A stretch of DNA of 64,000 bases from Trichobilharzia regenti (lineage: Eukaryota > Platyhelminthes > Trematoda > Strigeidida > Schistosomatidae), in NCBI GenBank assembly GCA_944472135.2, contig CALYDD020000387.1, positions 96,416 to 160,415 of the forward strand, in the 5' to 3' direction. Made by a program: the position numbers and the translations under genes. Positions 12,901-26,000 of the stretch are shown piece by piece (the stretch's first letter is position 1; each line of letters starts with the position of its first letter). The notes under the pieces are model-generated. The model was not told the DNA's origin, searched no databases, and saw nothing but the letters and a program-made list of their open reading frames with translations.

Positions 12901-15900
12901 TACCAACGAAATGAAAATGGATCATTCTTATCCTGCTCCCCATGTCTTCTTGTTACTTTGTTCAAAATCCTGATTCTACTATAGCATGAAAGATGACAAG
13001 GTATATATCACGGAAACAAATCTGTAACTAGTACATGGTACTGTGGGTAAGACAGTAATTCACGTGAAAATGCGGCTATTTGCATTGAATTTTAGGACTT
13101 TAAAATTAGGAGTCTAAATTCTGATAAGACCCAGCATAAAATAGTATATTATCCTTTCTCACGAATCATGTGACTTATCTTATGATCGAGTTACTATGTG
13201 AATGTATAATTTCTCACGCATATTGTGATTTAGTGTGTGATTGATTCATCGTCTTTTGTCTCACCTTGGTCTTTGTAGGATAGCCAACCAATGAGAATAG
13301 CCATTGCTAGCCAAAAAGAACAATCCATTCTCAGGGGTTGTGAGCCGGATTTAGAGGTTTTGTGTGCATTTCGGATGAGAATGGATTGTTCTTTTTGGCT
13401 AGCAATGGCTATTCTCATTGGTTGGCTATCCTACAAAGACCAAGGTGAGACAAAAGACGATGAATCAATCACACACTAAATCACAATATGCGTGAGAAAT
13501 GATACATTCACATAGTAACTCGATCATAAGATAAGTCACATGATTCGTGAGGAAGGATAATATACTATTTTATGCTGGGTCTTATCAGAATCTTAGACTC
13601 CTAATTTTAAAGTCCTAAAATTCAATGCAAATAGCCGCATTTTCACGTGAATTATTGTCTTACCCACAGTACCATGTACTAGTTACAGATTTGTTTCCGT
13701 GATATATACCTTGTCATCTTTCATGCTATAGTAGAATCAGGATTTTGAACAAAGTAACAAGAAGACATGGGGAGCAGGATAAGAATGATCCATTTTCATT
13801 TCGTTGGTATGTTTTCACTGCATACAACCTGAATAATCAAAGATAATAGTTTCATTACAATACTAACATACTTTAGATCATCAAAAATAGAGTGGAGCAA
13901 TCATTCAGAATGACCATGATACAGAGGTGAATCAAAATGTCTAGTCTGTATGTTGGGAAATACGGTTGTGTTTGAGTATGTAATGTGGTCGAAGTTTTTC
14001 GAGGAAGACAAAGTGGGGGAGGGAGTGAGGGTAGCCACAAGAAGTTTAGATACAAAAATCACAAGACTACTTCAGGCAGTAAATAATTGTTGGTAAACAA
14101 CTGGGACATAATAAACTGTTGTAAGGTATGCTCATTTTATTCAGTATCAGACATATGAAGTCTAATAAGTGATCGTGTAACCAGGTAAGAGTGAAAAGAA
14201 ACCAACATTAACATACAATAAGGGGTGATGCAGTCTTTTAAGGTTAAGTGATGAGTTACCAAGGTAGAAATACATAAGTCAGGTTTAAACCATTTGAGAG
14301 CGATGTCTTCAGCGAGCTTCAAGAGACTTGAAATCATTTGTTTGTTTATTATTTTAAAGGAATTCAAGATGTCTGGTTGATGTCTTGTGTCAATCAGATG
14401 TCTCGTGGTTGCACTGCTCAAGGATTTACATCCTCTTAATCGCAAACTGTTGTGTATGTGTTCAGAAAATCTATGACAGACCCTTCTCTCTGTTCTTCCA
14501 GTGCATCTGCCTTTGGCAGCTTCATGTAAATCGACATAGACAGTTGGAGCTGAGAAAAGGAAGGGTATCTGCCGAATTCGTGTATGACAGAATCATGACT
14601 GGTTATAGGATTTCATCATGAGCTGACATTGGTTAGAAAACCATTGGAAAACCAATACTTGAATATCGATGAGATGCTCACTGGTGACTGGCCCTATTCA
14701 GGTAGGTAGCTATCTGGGGTTCTTGTGGGAAGTCGTGACCTGTAGGGTGCAGCAGGTCGGATGTGAGGACAAATACTCGCCGAAGACATTGGCTAGTGGT
14801 CGCGCTATGTCGTGAATTGACAGAAGTTAGCATTCATGCACTGGCCATTGGATCGTGTCCCAGTGGCTTAATGGTCTACGAACTAGCTCGCCTTGTAACC
14901 AGAAAGTCGTAGGTTTGAACCCTGTTGGTTGGTGCGTGCTGATGAAGAATCCCAAACTGAGCTGACGAAACAGCTGTCCAGTACTCCCTGCAAGTTTTCC
15001 AATGGTTCTCTAACTAACGTCAGCTCATGATGAAATCCTTTAACCAGTCAAATCCCTACAGACCAATACTTGAGAATCATGATTATTGTTTGACTTCAAT
15101 GGTTTGCTAGCTAAACGCTGTTACTCAAGAACTACTTGCAGTTCTATTCGTTTGAAAATGAGCCACACCTATCACATGAAGGCAAGTGGTGCCACCTGAC
15201 TTCTCAAACCTCGGTAGGTAGAGTACGTTTCGAACTTATGACCTGCTGATTGGAAGTCGAGCGCTTAGACCACTGAGTCACAACTGTACTTGATTTGTTG
15301 ACTGTCCCTCTATGAATATCTGATTGAACCTAACCATATTTTCATTGTGTACTTGATGAATGTATTGTCTATTATATTTCAATCCAGTATAATTTCTTTT
15401 TTCTGCAAATTGTGTGTGTTAGAGATGTACGTGCTTACGGAGTCTTTCATTGAAATAAGACAAGATAGCCGTCACTTGTACAAATGTTGAAAAATTAAAT
15501 TAACAGTTACTTTGTAGATATCATGTAAACACCTCCAGGTTGTGATTAGTGAAATGAAACTACACAGCATCAGTCTCTGTCTAAATAGCCTGGTGGTGAA
15601 GTCACTAACTTCTGCACGGATTGTTCAAATTGCATGGTTGGGGGGGGGGAATATGAATGTTCTCGTCTTTACAAATAGGCTTCCAATGAATATAGAACCT
15701 TGATTCAGGGCTTCCAGTTGACTCACTCTTACTCAGTAATACAGAAAAGTGTATCACAATGTGCAATATTGTTGTGTTACTTGGCTAATCAAACATATAA
15801 CACACCTAGTCAACATTTTTTTAATCAACACTCTTAGGAGTAGATAGCTACATCTGTCGACTGGTTTGTCAAATTCTCTTTTCCAGAGAAAAGGCTAACT

Positions 15901-17040
15901 TTTATACACACACGTCGATCTAAAATTCTGCTTTGCACAGTTGCTCATGTTTTTAGTTCGATACATTTACTTATATTATGAAGCATCCTGTACATTTGAG
16001 CTCTACAATGACTCTGTATTTTAGAGTATTTAAATTTGTGGTAATAATTGTGAGTATACTTCACTTAGTGTGTAAAGCCATCATTCTTTCGCTGTTAGCG
16101 TTTCAGTCTTAATTGTTTCACAAACACCCTGGTATAGCAATAAATGAAAAAGCGATTAAAGATACTCATTAATTGCAAAAGGCAGAGATTAGTGAACGTA
16201 GAATATTCTTTTCGATAACTTCTTCATCAAGTTCTACAATTATTTATCCATTACAATAAAAGAATTATTGTTATTGAATGATTAACTAAGTTCCGTAGGT
16301 TATAGATCTAAAGCATCCGTAACTAGCACTATGCATAAATGTGACACTGGACTCAACATCAGATAAATTAGGGAAAATAATATGGAATTTAAGGATGTAT
16401 ATCTTTCGCAGCAGGCCAGTGTAGCAATAGTGACTGAACATGTTTCTTTTCGTACTCAGTGTTCCGGTTGCTTCAAACGAATTGCAATAATTTTTCCCCT
16501 TTTGAGGTATTCAGTATCTATAGCGGCATTTGGCACCCGACAGACGATAGAAAAGGATTCTTTAATGCTACCCTTATGGTCTGTTTAGACCAGATCTTAC
16601 TGGCTTTATCACTATCATGTGACTGTTTCTTATATTGATGATCAGTTCATTTCTAATTATTATTTCATATGGCATGTCTACAACTGATCATTGTTTTAAT
16701 TTTTACCACATTCAATTTTCTAGATTACCAGTTTGGATGAATCGTTTGCTGATGGGAGAGCATTATGCTATCTACTGCATCATTACTTACCAACTATCCT
16801 ACCTCAAGGTTTAATTCGTCAGTTTACAACACAGTCGGCCAATTCGTCCATCCCCATTCCAAATTCTATACTTATACGGAATAATTTGTTTAATTTATCA
16901 TTGTTTCAAAGAAAAGTATGTTAGAATATTTTTTTCGTTGAGTTTCACTAATTGTTGTCCTTCAAATGTCTCCCATTGATTATCAATAAGTTATAAAAAT
17001 TAACCCACTGATTTTGATTTCAGATCAGAGTCTTTTAGTG

Positions 17041-17073
<33 letters not shown>

Positions 17074-20000
17074 GAAAAAGGTCTTAGAATATCACTCTTT
17101 CATAGCCCAAGTGAACATTTATTTGGAGGTTGACTAGAAGTTGAAACGACTTGAGAGTGTTTTCAACAAGAATGTAATCTGGGATTTTAAGAATATTATT
17201 TATATTATTATTATTATTATCCCCTAGAGTTCCGAGTGGAACACATGGCTTCATCAGCACATCGCCATTTCACTCTGTTCCCTTCCTGAGGTCCTCTTTA
17301 AATAGTCCCTTAACTGCTCATAATCTCTGATCTCCTCCATGTCACCCCCAAACGCCCCACTCGTCGTTTCGTATCCGGGTTCCACTCGAGCAGTGGCCCA
17401 GCGTGTGATGTCATTCGACTGTCTCTTCAGCGTGTGCCCAATTCATCTCCATTTTCTGTGGCATATGTGTTGGTCAACAGCTTCTTAGTAAGTTGATTGC
17501 TAGGGTTCCTCGTCAGCTATCCTTTCAGCTGTCCATCTAGCCTTCAACATGGCGCTAAGGTAGTCGTTGATAAAAGTTCGTATCAACCTGCTGGAAATCC
17601 TCTGGGTAGCGTGCTATATCTGTGAACTATGCAGAAGCATTGAGCTGAGACTAGTGTTAAAAATCTGAATCTTGTTTAAAGTGCTGACTGATTTCGAATA
17701 CACGAGGTTCTGTAATGCTTTTCCAATCCTGCCTGACTTTGACATTCTTATCTGTGCCGCGGATTTTAAGATTTTAAGCATCATACTTGCCCAATCTATC
17801 TGTGGAAATTTTGCCAATTTCTCTTGGTGTTATAAGAAATACATATTTCAATAATATCAATCGTTTATATATATGTGGAAACTTTATAATTTCATAATGA
17901 AAAATTATGGGTATGAAAACTCAGTAAGATATTCAACCAGATAATACACAACTCTGCTCATGAATTAACTAGTTTGATTTGTTAAACTCTGATCACTTCT
18001 GGGTTCGGAGGCAAAAAAACGTGGCACTGGTCGGTGATTTGATTGCAGAATGCTCGCCAACCACTCACGTTGTCCGGGTCCGATTCCCAGACGAAGCAAT
18101 CATTTACCTCGCGCAACTGGTAGGGAAAGGAAGCTGGGTGTAGGGCTAGCTACCCTTCCCCTTAAGGAAAAACAATACCACCGCTATTGGAACTTCATAA
18201 CTCGAAGTTGAAGCCACGTGTTCCATTTGAACGCAAAAGGAATAAAACAAGACATTCTGCAAATCATGGTAAACTATGATTTAGGTAACACTGTTTCAGT
18301 CGTGGGTGATTGTACGCCTTTCAGAAGGCACATAACTCAATTGATTGAGTTGTGAATCATTTTGTTCTTGTTAAAGCGCGGCTAGTACTTAACACATAGA
18401 TGTATATGCATATCTACTACAATGTTTTGGTGTACTAGATTAATATCAAACTGTTGTTTCTTCTTTACCTCTAGCTTGCAGTATTAGGTGATGTACCACT
18501 TCTTTTAACCAATTACGCAACAAATCCTACTCCATTATTGACCAGTGCAGATAGTATTCTACCACCAGGATTGGTATTGACCACTTTAGCGTATCTTGTG
18601 AATAGATTAGTCGTTGGTCCTGAAGAGAAACAAAAGCTACATCTACTTATTCGTGATAATGCTGCATGCATTATTCAAAATGCATGGCGTCGTTTTCAAG
18701 ATCATCTGAAATTCTCAAATTTTAAATTGGTACCTTATGGAAGGTATGTTTGCAATGTGTTGTTTAAGATAATTCATTGTTAATTCTTTTTACTCTGATA
18801 TTGTCCCACTGTACCAATTCTGTAAAAAGTTAACTGTTTTGATAAATCTTAATTGTCTTTTTTGTAATAGCTGCACCTGCGCTCTGAATTAGATTATTGT
18901 AAGATTGGAAAGCAACATGGAAAAATCTATTTTTTATTCAATCCGTCTGTTAGTCGGATTATTTCCGCAGTTCAGTAGTGATTTCTTATATCTAACCAAC
19001 TGTTTAAGTGTGCTAACGCCTGTCTTGGCGAACAGTGTCTATAAACTTGGAAAAGGGTTTAGATAGGTGGTTAACCGGAAACACAAAATCTATTCATGAG
19101 GACGTTAGTTATTATCTTGATTTGGCTGCGTTCCCTTAGCTGGGTGATGTAATTGTGTAGCTTCTAATGTCCTTCTAAACAGTATCTCCAGCTCCAGCTT
19201 CAATATGAAGTGAACTTGTTTGAATTATCAATGAACGTCATAATTGTCTCCTAGCTCAGAGAACATAGCCACATCGAAATCATCCAGTTGAGCTACAAAA
19301 TTCTATTATTTCGTTAATTATTATTTTGAACAGTGTAAAGAGAGTCCTGGAACCAATCGTTGGAGATTCCCCGATATCCTGATATCCGTCGTCAATCTCG
19401 TAGATGTATCCTTTGGTTGTCATCCTCCAGATTCTGAAAATGCTAACTAATCCCCACTTATTCTTTTTCTCCTCGACACGTTGTCGTCCTTCGTGGTTTG
19501 GTTGCATTTATTTTCTCCATTTTAATGTAGCCCTTCTTAAAGTAGTGCAGCTTGAACTAATGCACTTTTGTCCAAAGTTCTGCGCTATTTAGTCATTCAG
19601 CACAACGTATAATCGAAATTGTTTAGTAGTATGCGCGGATATAATGAAGGTCATCATTCAGCAGTAAGTGATGTTATCTGTAAACAGTGAGCAGCTTTCG
19701 AGTGACTTATCAGTTGTTTACTATTCACTTGCTATTAATCATGAAGAGGTAGCTGGAATATAATTGTGTGATCAATGATAGTTCTGTTGGTGCTTCATAA
19801 CTCTATTTTATGATCCAAGCGATTGTTTGACTTAGCTGCTTAATCAGATTTAGCTCACAATCGTGCTAACAGACGCCATTATCAATATATGCGTAAAACT
19901 TGGACACTGTGTGGTAGTAAGTAATTGCATATCACTTGCTACAGTATGGAGTTTCCTGGAGTTCTAATGAGAAGTCGTGACCAGTGAGGTTCAACCAGTC

Positions 20001-23000
20001 AAACGTGAGGGTGGATTTCCCACTAATGGCATTGGTTGGTGCCAGTCGCGCTAAATCATGAATTGATAGAAGTTAGAATTCATGGGTTCATTGAATCGGG
20101 TCCCAGTGACTGAATAATATGCGACCTTGCCTTCTAATCGGGAGGGTCCTAGGTTCGAACCCTGACAGTGGGTGCGTACTGTCGATGATTCCCAAACTAG
20201 GATGAAACAGCCGTCCAGTACTCCTTGGTTTTCAATGATTCCCTAACTGTTATCAGTCCGTGATCAATCCGGTAGAAACAAATCTAATCTTTACAAACCA
20301 ACTATTGAAAATTCCATATTAGTTGGTTTATTAAATATGTCACACAGTATTATTTACTGGATGACGTTTCGAACACAATTAATTATTCATAATCATATCA
20401 CTTAAAGTTACACGACTTCCAAACCTGGATTTTATAGTTTTCTTTGTTCTCTCTTATTTGTCGTAGAGGTAGTAGAATTTTCCAGATATCTGGGACAGGT
20501 CTTGAATCATTCCTATTACACGTGTTTGCAGTTGATTCGATAAACAAAGCTCCCGTTATCAATCTCTCCCTTCACCCTGTGCCATTAGATTTTAAAACTG
20601 TCATCCTATCCCATCCTGTTGTACAGTTGTGTGCAATTGCATGTAGTGCCATGGCTGAACTATTCTCTAGATTTCTTATCTTATTCTGGTCAACTAATCT
20701 AGATTTTGCTAGGTTTTTATACTCGGCTAGTCTGACTGCATCTGTTCTACTAGTTTGACCTATGTATTAGACCTGACAATCATTGTAAGCAGGGTATGAA
20801 ATAAACTAAATTGTTTTGTTTTATTGGTTCTACAGGATCCTTTAACCGACAAGGCGTGTTTCTAATTGAGTTTGTGGGTTTAAATGACACTTCTACTTAT
20901 TTTGATTTCTTTCCAAGCGTCATCCATTAAATAATAATGTTTCAATGTGTAATACATCTAATAAACAAACTAATATGGAAGATACCATTATCCTTCTCTT
21001 TCTTGACACAATCCTTTTGAGGATAATAAAAGTGAAAACTTGTAAACTTAGCTTGACGTGACGTATCCTTCGCTGTGATGATTCTGTCATTCTCTTTCTC
21101 CATATCTTCATAATAATCTCGTGTAAAATTTGCATAGTGCATTTACTGGTTTCAGTGTGATGTTGAAATCGTCATGATAGTTAGACAAATTTCTTCTTTT
21201 CGTCCTACTGTCGCACTGATATCTTCCAAAGTGGTTTATAAAAGGAAATCTATTGTTGTTAGGTTGTTAGAACACGATAACTGGAACAGACTTTTAGTCT
21301 ACCACGTTATGTGCCATACTTTTTGTATGAGGACAAATTATACCATTCGATTGTCTGGGCTAAACACTGAATCTTGTTGACTTGATTTCGAATGCTCAAA
21401 CCAATACCCTAGTAGTCTAGTGAGATAACATTTTTGCTTTTGAGAAGATGGATTTAAGTTCGACTGGAGAAACCATTAGTTATTAGGAAGGCAAGCACAT
21501 CAAACTGACAGGAAATGCACCTCCCGGATTCGAATATTGGCTGTCACCATCCAGAGAGAATTACTGCTTGTGTTGTGTTTTTTTCTCATGTTAGCGCAAA
21601 TACATCAATTAACTTTTTTGTTGGTGAGGAATATGACCCGAAATCGAAAGAGATTAGGAAATCGAACAGAATCAAAGTACCACTGGAGCTTGAGTTCCTT
21701 TGTGAATCAGTTGTTTTAGTTTATGCTTAACTTGATTATTATTATTATTGTTCCCTTGGGTTCCTAGTGGAACATAGGGCTTCAAGTGCACTTCTCCACA
21801 TGCTTCTGTCTTCTACTATAGTTTTCACCTGCATCCATGTTAGTCCATACTGTCTCAACTCCTCTTCACACGATCTCCTCCATGTCACCCTTGCACTAAC
21901 GTCCCACTCGCCGCTTCCCTTTCGGGTTCCACTCGAGCAATGGCCTGACGTGCGCGCGATGTCACCCAGTGGTCTCCTCAGCAAGTGTCCAACCCACCTC
22001 CACTTTCTCCTACATATTTGTTGGGCGATTGGTTTGTTTGTTCCCATAGTTTCTTGTTGGTGATTGTTCCCGGCCCGGCCATTTGATATTCAGTATAGAT
22101 CCAGCGAAGACAGTAGTTGATAAAGGTCTGCAACCTGTTGGATTAATTGTAAAAAGATTCGACAATGTTTAATATTATCATTTCCGTCTATTATTTTATT
22201 CCTCAAAACGGCCTATTTTGATCTCATTTTGTTTGAACTGTCTTTTTTTCAGAGAATGGAGGATGCAGAGAAGAATGACTAGAGTAAGTTAACTCAAATC
22301 TATCTGCATTTATTATTATTTTTTTGAAATAGTCTCTTTTATATATATATATATCCCAATGGTTATTATTGATTTCCAAGACAAGAAACGTGTTTTGTGT
22401 TCACACTATTCGAATTCAGCTCATCAGCATGTGTTTTTATATTTATTTAGGTTTTGATGTGAACAATATAGTCTTAACTATAATCACCTCTACACATGTT
22501 CCACTTAAAGCGCCAGTACTGTTGCATCATAATTGTATTGTTCACTGTAATAATACATCAACTTTTCTAGCCTCTTTATGAACTGATGCATGTCATACAA
22601 AAATTTTCCTCATGCTGATAAGATGCATACTGTACAAATGTCATCCCAGTAATAATAACGCATCATACATTAAGCAATGATTGATGATGAAACGAAGATA
22701 TGGGCCTTCGGTAGAGTATTCAAATCAGGGGCTAGTGAATTGCTAGTCTAGTTTACGAAATTCAGATTTTAACTATACTTTCAGTTATCAACCGTTACAT
22801 TAGTAGCAGTCTTCTATGTCTAGATCGCTCCAGACAGTCTCATCATGGATGGCACGTTGTGATGCTTCAATGTGCTCATTTCACGTGATGTGATATTATT
22901 ATTCCGTTGGGTTCCGCCGACTGGAACATAGGTCTTCTTCTGCACATCTCCATTTCATCCTGCTCTCTACTGTTTTCGTTAGCTGTCTCCACAATTGCCT

Positions 23001-26000
23001 ATAAGATTTCATTCCTTCTTTACGCGATCTCCTACACTTCACCATTGAATGACCAACTCGTCATTTCCCATTGAAGGTTCTACTCTACAGTGTATCTGGT
23101 ATGTGGTGCCCAACTCAACAACCAACGCGTGTATCCGATGCATCTCCATTTCTTCCGGAATATTTTTTGGTCAGTAGGTTCTTGGTTGGTTGGTTGGTTG
23201 GTTGGTTGGTTTATTACTTGAAAGATTTCCTTGTTTCTAGATTAGTCCTTTCTGGCCGGCCACCCGATCTTCAGGATGAAGCGAAAGCAGCTGTCGGTGG
23301 AATTTTACAGTAGCCTATTGGAAGTGCTTTAGGCGGTTCGTGTTCCAGGTGTCTGAACCATATAAAAGCACTGAATTGACATTAGTGTTAAAAATTAGTC
23401 TTTTTTCTTATGCTGAGTGCAATAGACGTCTTGCTTTTTTAATCCCTGCTGGCTTTGTTATCCTCATCTGTGCCGGCAGTAGTTGAACCGATGCTGCATA
23501 GGTAGATGAAAGAGGTGATTTCCTTTGGGTGTGATATGATACGCCATTAGTATCGTTTTGATAGCATGGTTTTATGTAAATACTATATAAATATTGTATT
23601 ATATAAATACTAGGTAACTTTCGACGTTAAAATTCTACGAATGATCCGAGATCTTACGGTCGTTTGAGTGACTATTCGTGACTATCGACATCACTTGTGG
23701 GGTTACCCAAGGCTAGATTGATAACTGTAACGTATTCTGTTGTTAGATTATGAAAAGTGTTTCATCATTCCACGTATTGTACAGTCTTTATCTATTCAAA
23801 CAATCTGTGGGAAATGTTCTTTATTTTTCAGGCATGCATTAAGATTCAAGCTTATGCACGTGGATATCTTGCGCGTAAATATGTTGCACAGATTCGATTG
23901 GCTAGAAATACTGCTGCAACTGTAATACAGTCTTATGTTCGTCGATACTTGGCACAATGTTATATTAAGCTTTTACATAAATCAGCTACCTTAATTCAGT
24001 CTACCTGGCGTGGATATGTGGTACAACGAAGTTACACATCAATAAGAACGGTAATTCACTTTACATTCTTCTTTTTCTTGAACGTTATTATTAACTTTAT
24101 TCTTAGTGTTTTCAATCATTTCAACAGTAAAAAAAATTATATTTGTAAAATGTCAGCGAGATTGAAATGAGTGATTCCAAAGTTTCGTTCGGCAATCTGG
24201 TCCGAACTTCTTCAGGGAAATTAATTGAAATTAACATAACAGAGGCTTATATATAAAAGGATAAATCTCTTGTTTTTAAAAATTTTGTCCAATCATGACT
24301 CATAAAACAGGTATCAAAGTGTTTAACAAAGGTAGACCAATAGTTGTAAGTCCGAGGTCAAATTTTGATCACAGCTCATACAATTTTGTTTATTATGCTT
24401 GTTGATACTTGTTTTATGACTCATTATTGGACAAAGGTTTTAAAAACAAGAGATTTATCCTTTTATATATATACCTGTGTTATGTTAATGTCGATTAATT
24501 TCCCTGAAGAAGTTCGAGTCAGATTGCCGAAAACAGGAAACGTTGGAATTACTCATTTCAATCTCGCTGAGATTTTACAAATATAATTTTTTACAAATGT
24601 CTACACTCCTCACTCGGTGCCAAATATTTTAGAACTATTCTGTCAAATCTTGACGACAGTTCATTTGAATCATTTCAACAGTATTTGTTTCCTTGTAATT
24701 TAAAAGTAATATGCTGTGTGTTGTTATTGTTTTGTGTTCCTACTATTAATCTATTTCACGCATAACCCAAACTCCATTTAGTATAATCATTAGTAATTGT
24801 AGGTCATGTGACAATAACGTAACACTATAAGGACTTAAAATCCACAGGAGTAACTTCAGCTACCTTCAGTTGAATGATCACATGACCACTCGAAACAACA
24901 GACATATCAAAACACAACGCAGTTATCATTCAGCTTATGTTATCAATCAGCTCTTCTTTGCTCCTCTCTAATAGTCCCAAGTTGATATCTGGTTGTTGAT
25001 CAAAGAACGTGTGTAGTGCTCAGCAGTTCACTCTGCCTCCCTTAAAAGATAAAAGATGTGACCGTTGAATTTGAAAAATATGAAAAGGCTAGCTGTCTTT
25101 GATCGCATATGTTCGCCTTCTATCTCCTGTTTTAAGCATCACAATATGGTGAGTAATATTGAGGCTGGGAGTAGAGTGTTTGGTTAAAAAAGACTTTCCC
25201 TTGGTCAAAACCAAAACCTGTCATCGATCAATGAAATCTTTGACAGTTGTTTTTAGCCAGCTATTTAGCGAGATCTAGACTGCCTCAGTGGAGGCCCTCA
25301 GGATTCTAAACACCAATGCATGGAGAGTAATGCAGTATTAAGTAATTGAGCATTGAAACTACAATTTGATCTACTACACTTTTTAGCAGAGTTCTATATT
25401 TAGACTCATCCAGTCAGAATATTCCCAAGGCTAATGAGTAGTATTCATAATGAAAGTCACTATTCTGGCGTACTATAAACGTGTTCAAATCAGCTAAGGT
25501 TGTTGTTTCATCATGACTTATTTTATGCTGGGATTTCCATGATCTATCAATAGGCTCACATGTAGTTATCGATTTAATCATAGTTGATATAACTTTTTTT
25601 TAACACGACTGTAATCTTTCACCACCTGTAATGGTAAAGCCCATATGTAAGCTGTACTTGTGTCAATATTTTGTTCTTATTTTTGTTTCTTCTCTGCAAT
25701 CTAGTTCTTTATCATAGTCCAAGCCTACTCACGAGGTTTCTTGGCTCGTAGATATGTTGCACAGTTACAAGCGAAGAGGAATGCAGCCGCCATAGTAATA
25801 CAGTCGTATTTCCGAAGATTTATTGTCCAACGTGATGTATGTAATTGGCACAAATCAGCTATCCAGATTCAGAGTGCTTGGCGTTGTTATCATGCTCGTC
25901 GAGTATATCTCCAACTGAGAGAGGTGGGTGGAAGTGTTTTAGGACAATGCTAAGGTTGTGGTATCATTCTTTATGCATATCATCATTCAATTAAATAAGA

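Larger units (their letters stand above)
24137..24592. repeat. Inverted repeat with a hammerhead ribozyme motif in each arm
   Basis: The left arm 24137-24312 and right arm 24405-24592 are complementary. Outer ends: ATATTTGTAAAATGTCAGCG and its counterpart ending TTTTACAAATAT. Inner: GACTCATAAAACA against TGTTTTATGACTCA. Each arm carries a hammerhead-like block, left on the minus strand at 24173-24220 and right on the plus strand at 24499-24552. Inverted, hammerhead-carrying termini are typical of Penelope-like elements. It lies just inside intron 10, 86 bp after the exon j donor. Confidence 0.85.

Noticed and set aside
13230..13479. Two mirrored 62-codon frames on opposite strands
   Set aside because: They are the same sequence read from both arms of the palindrome; no protein similarity.
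14860..14930. tRNA gene
   Set aside because: A- and B-box-like sequences recur in every copy of the retroposon and no proper acceptor stem is visible; it is a tRNA-derived SINE head. The same applies to the heads at 29930, 59100 and 63600.
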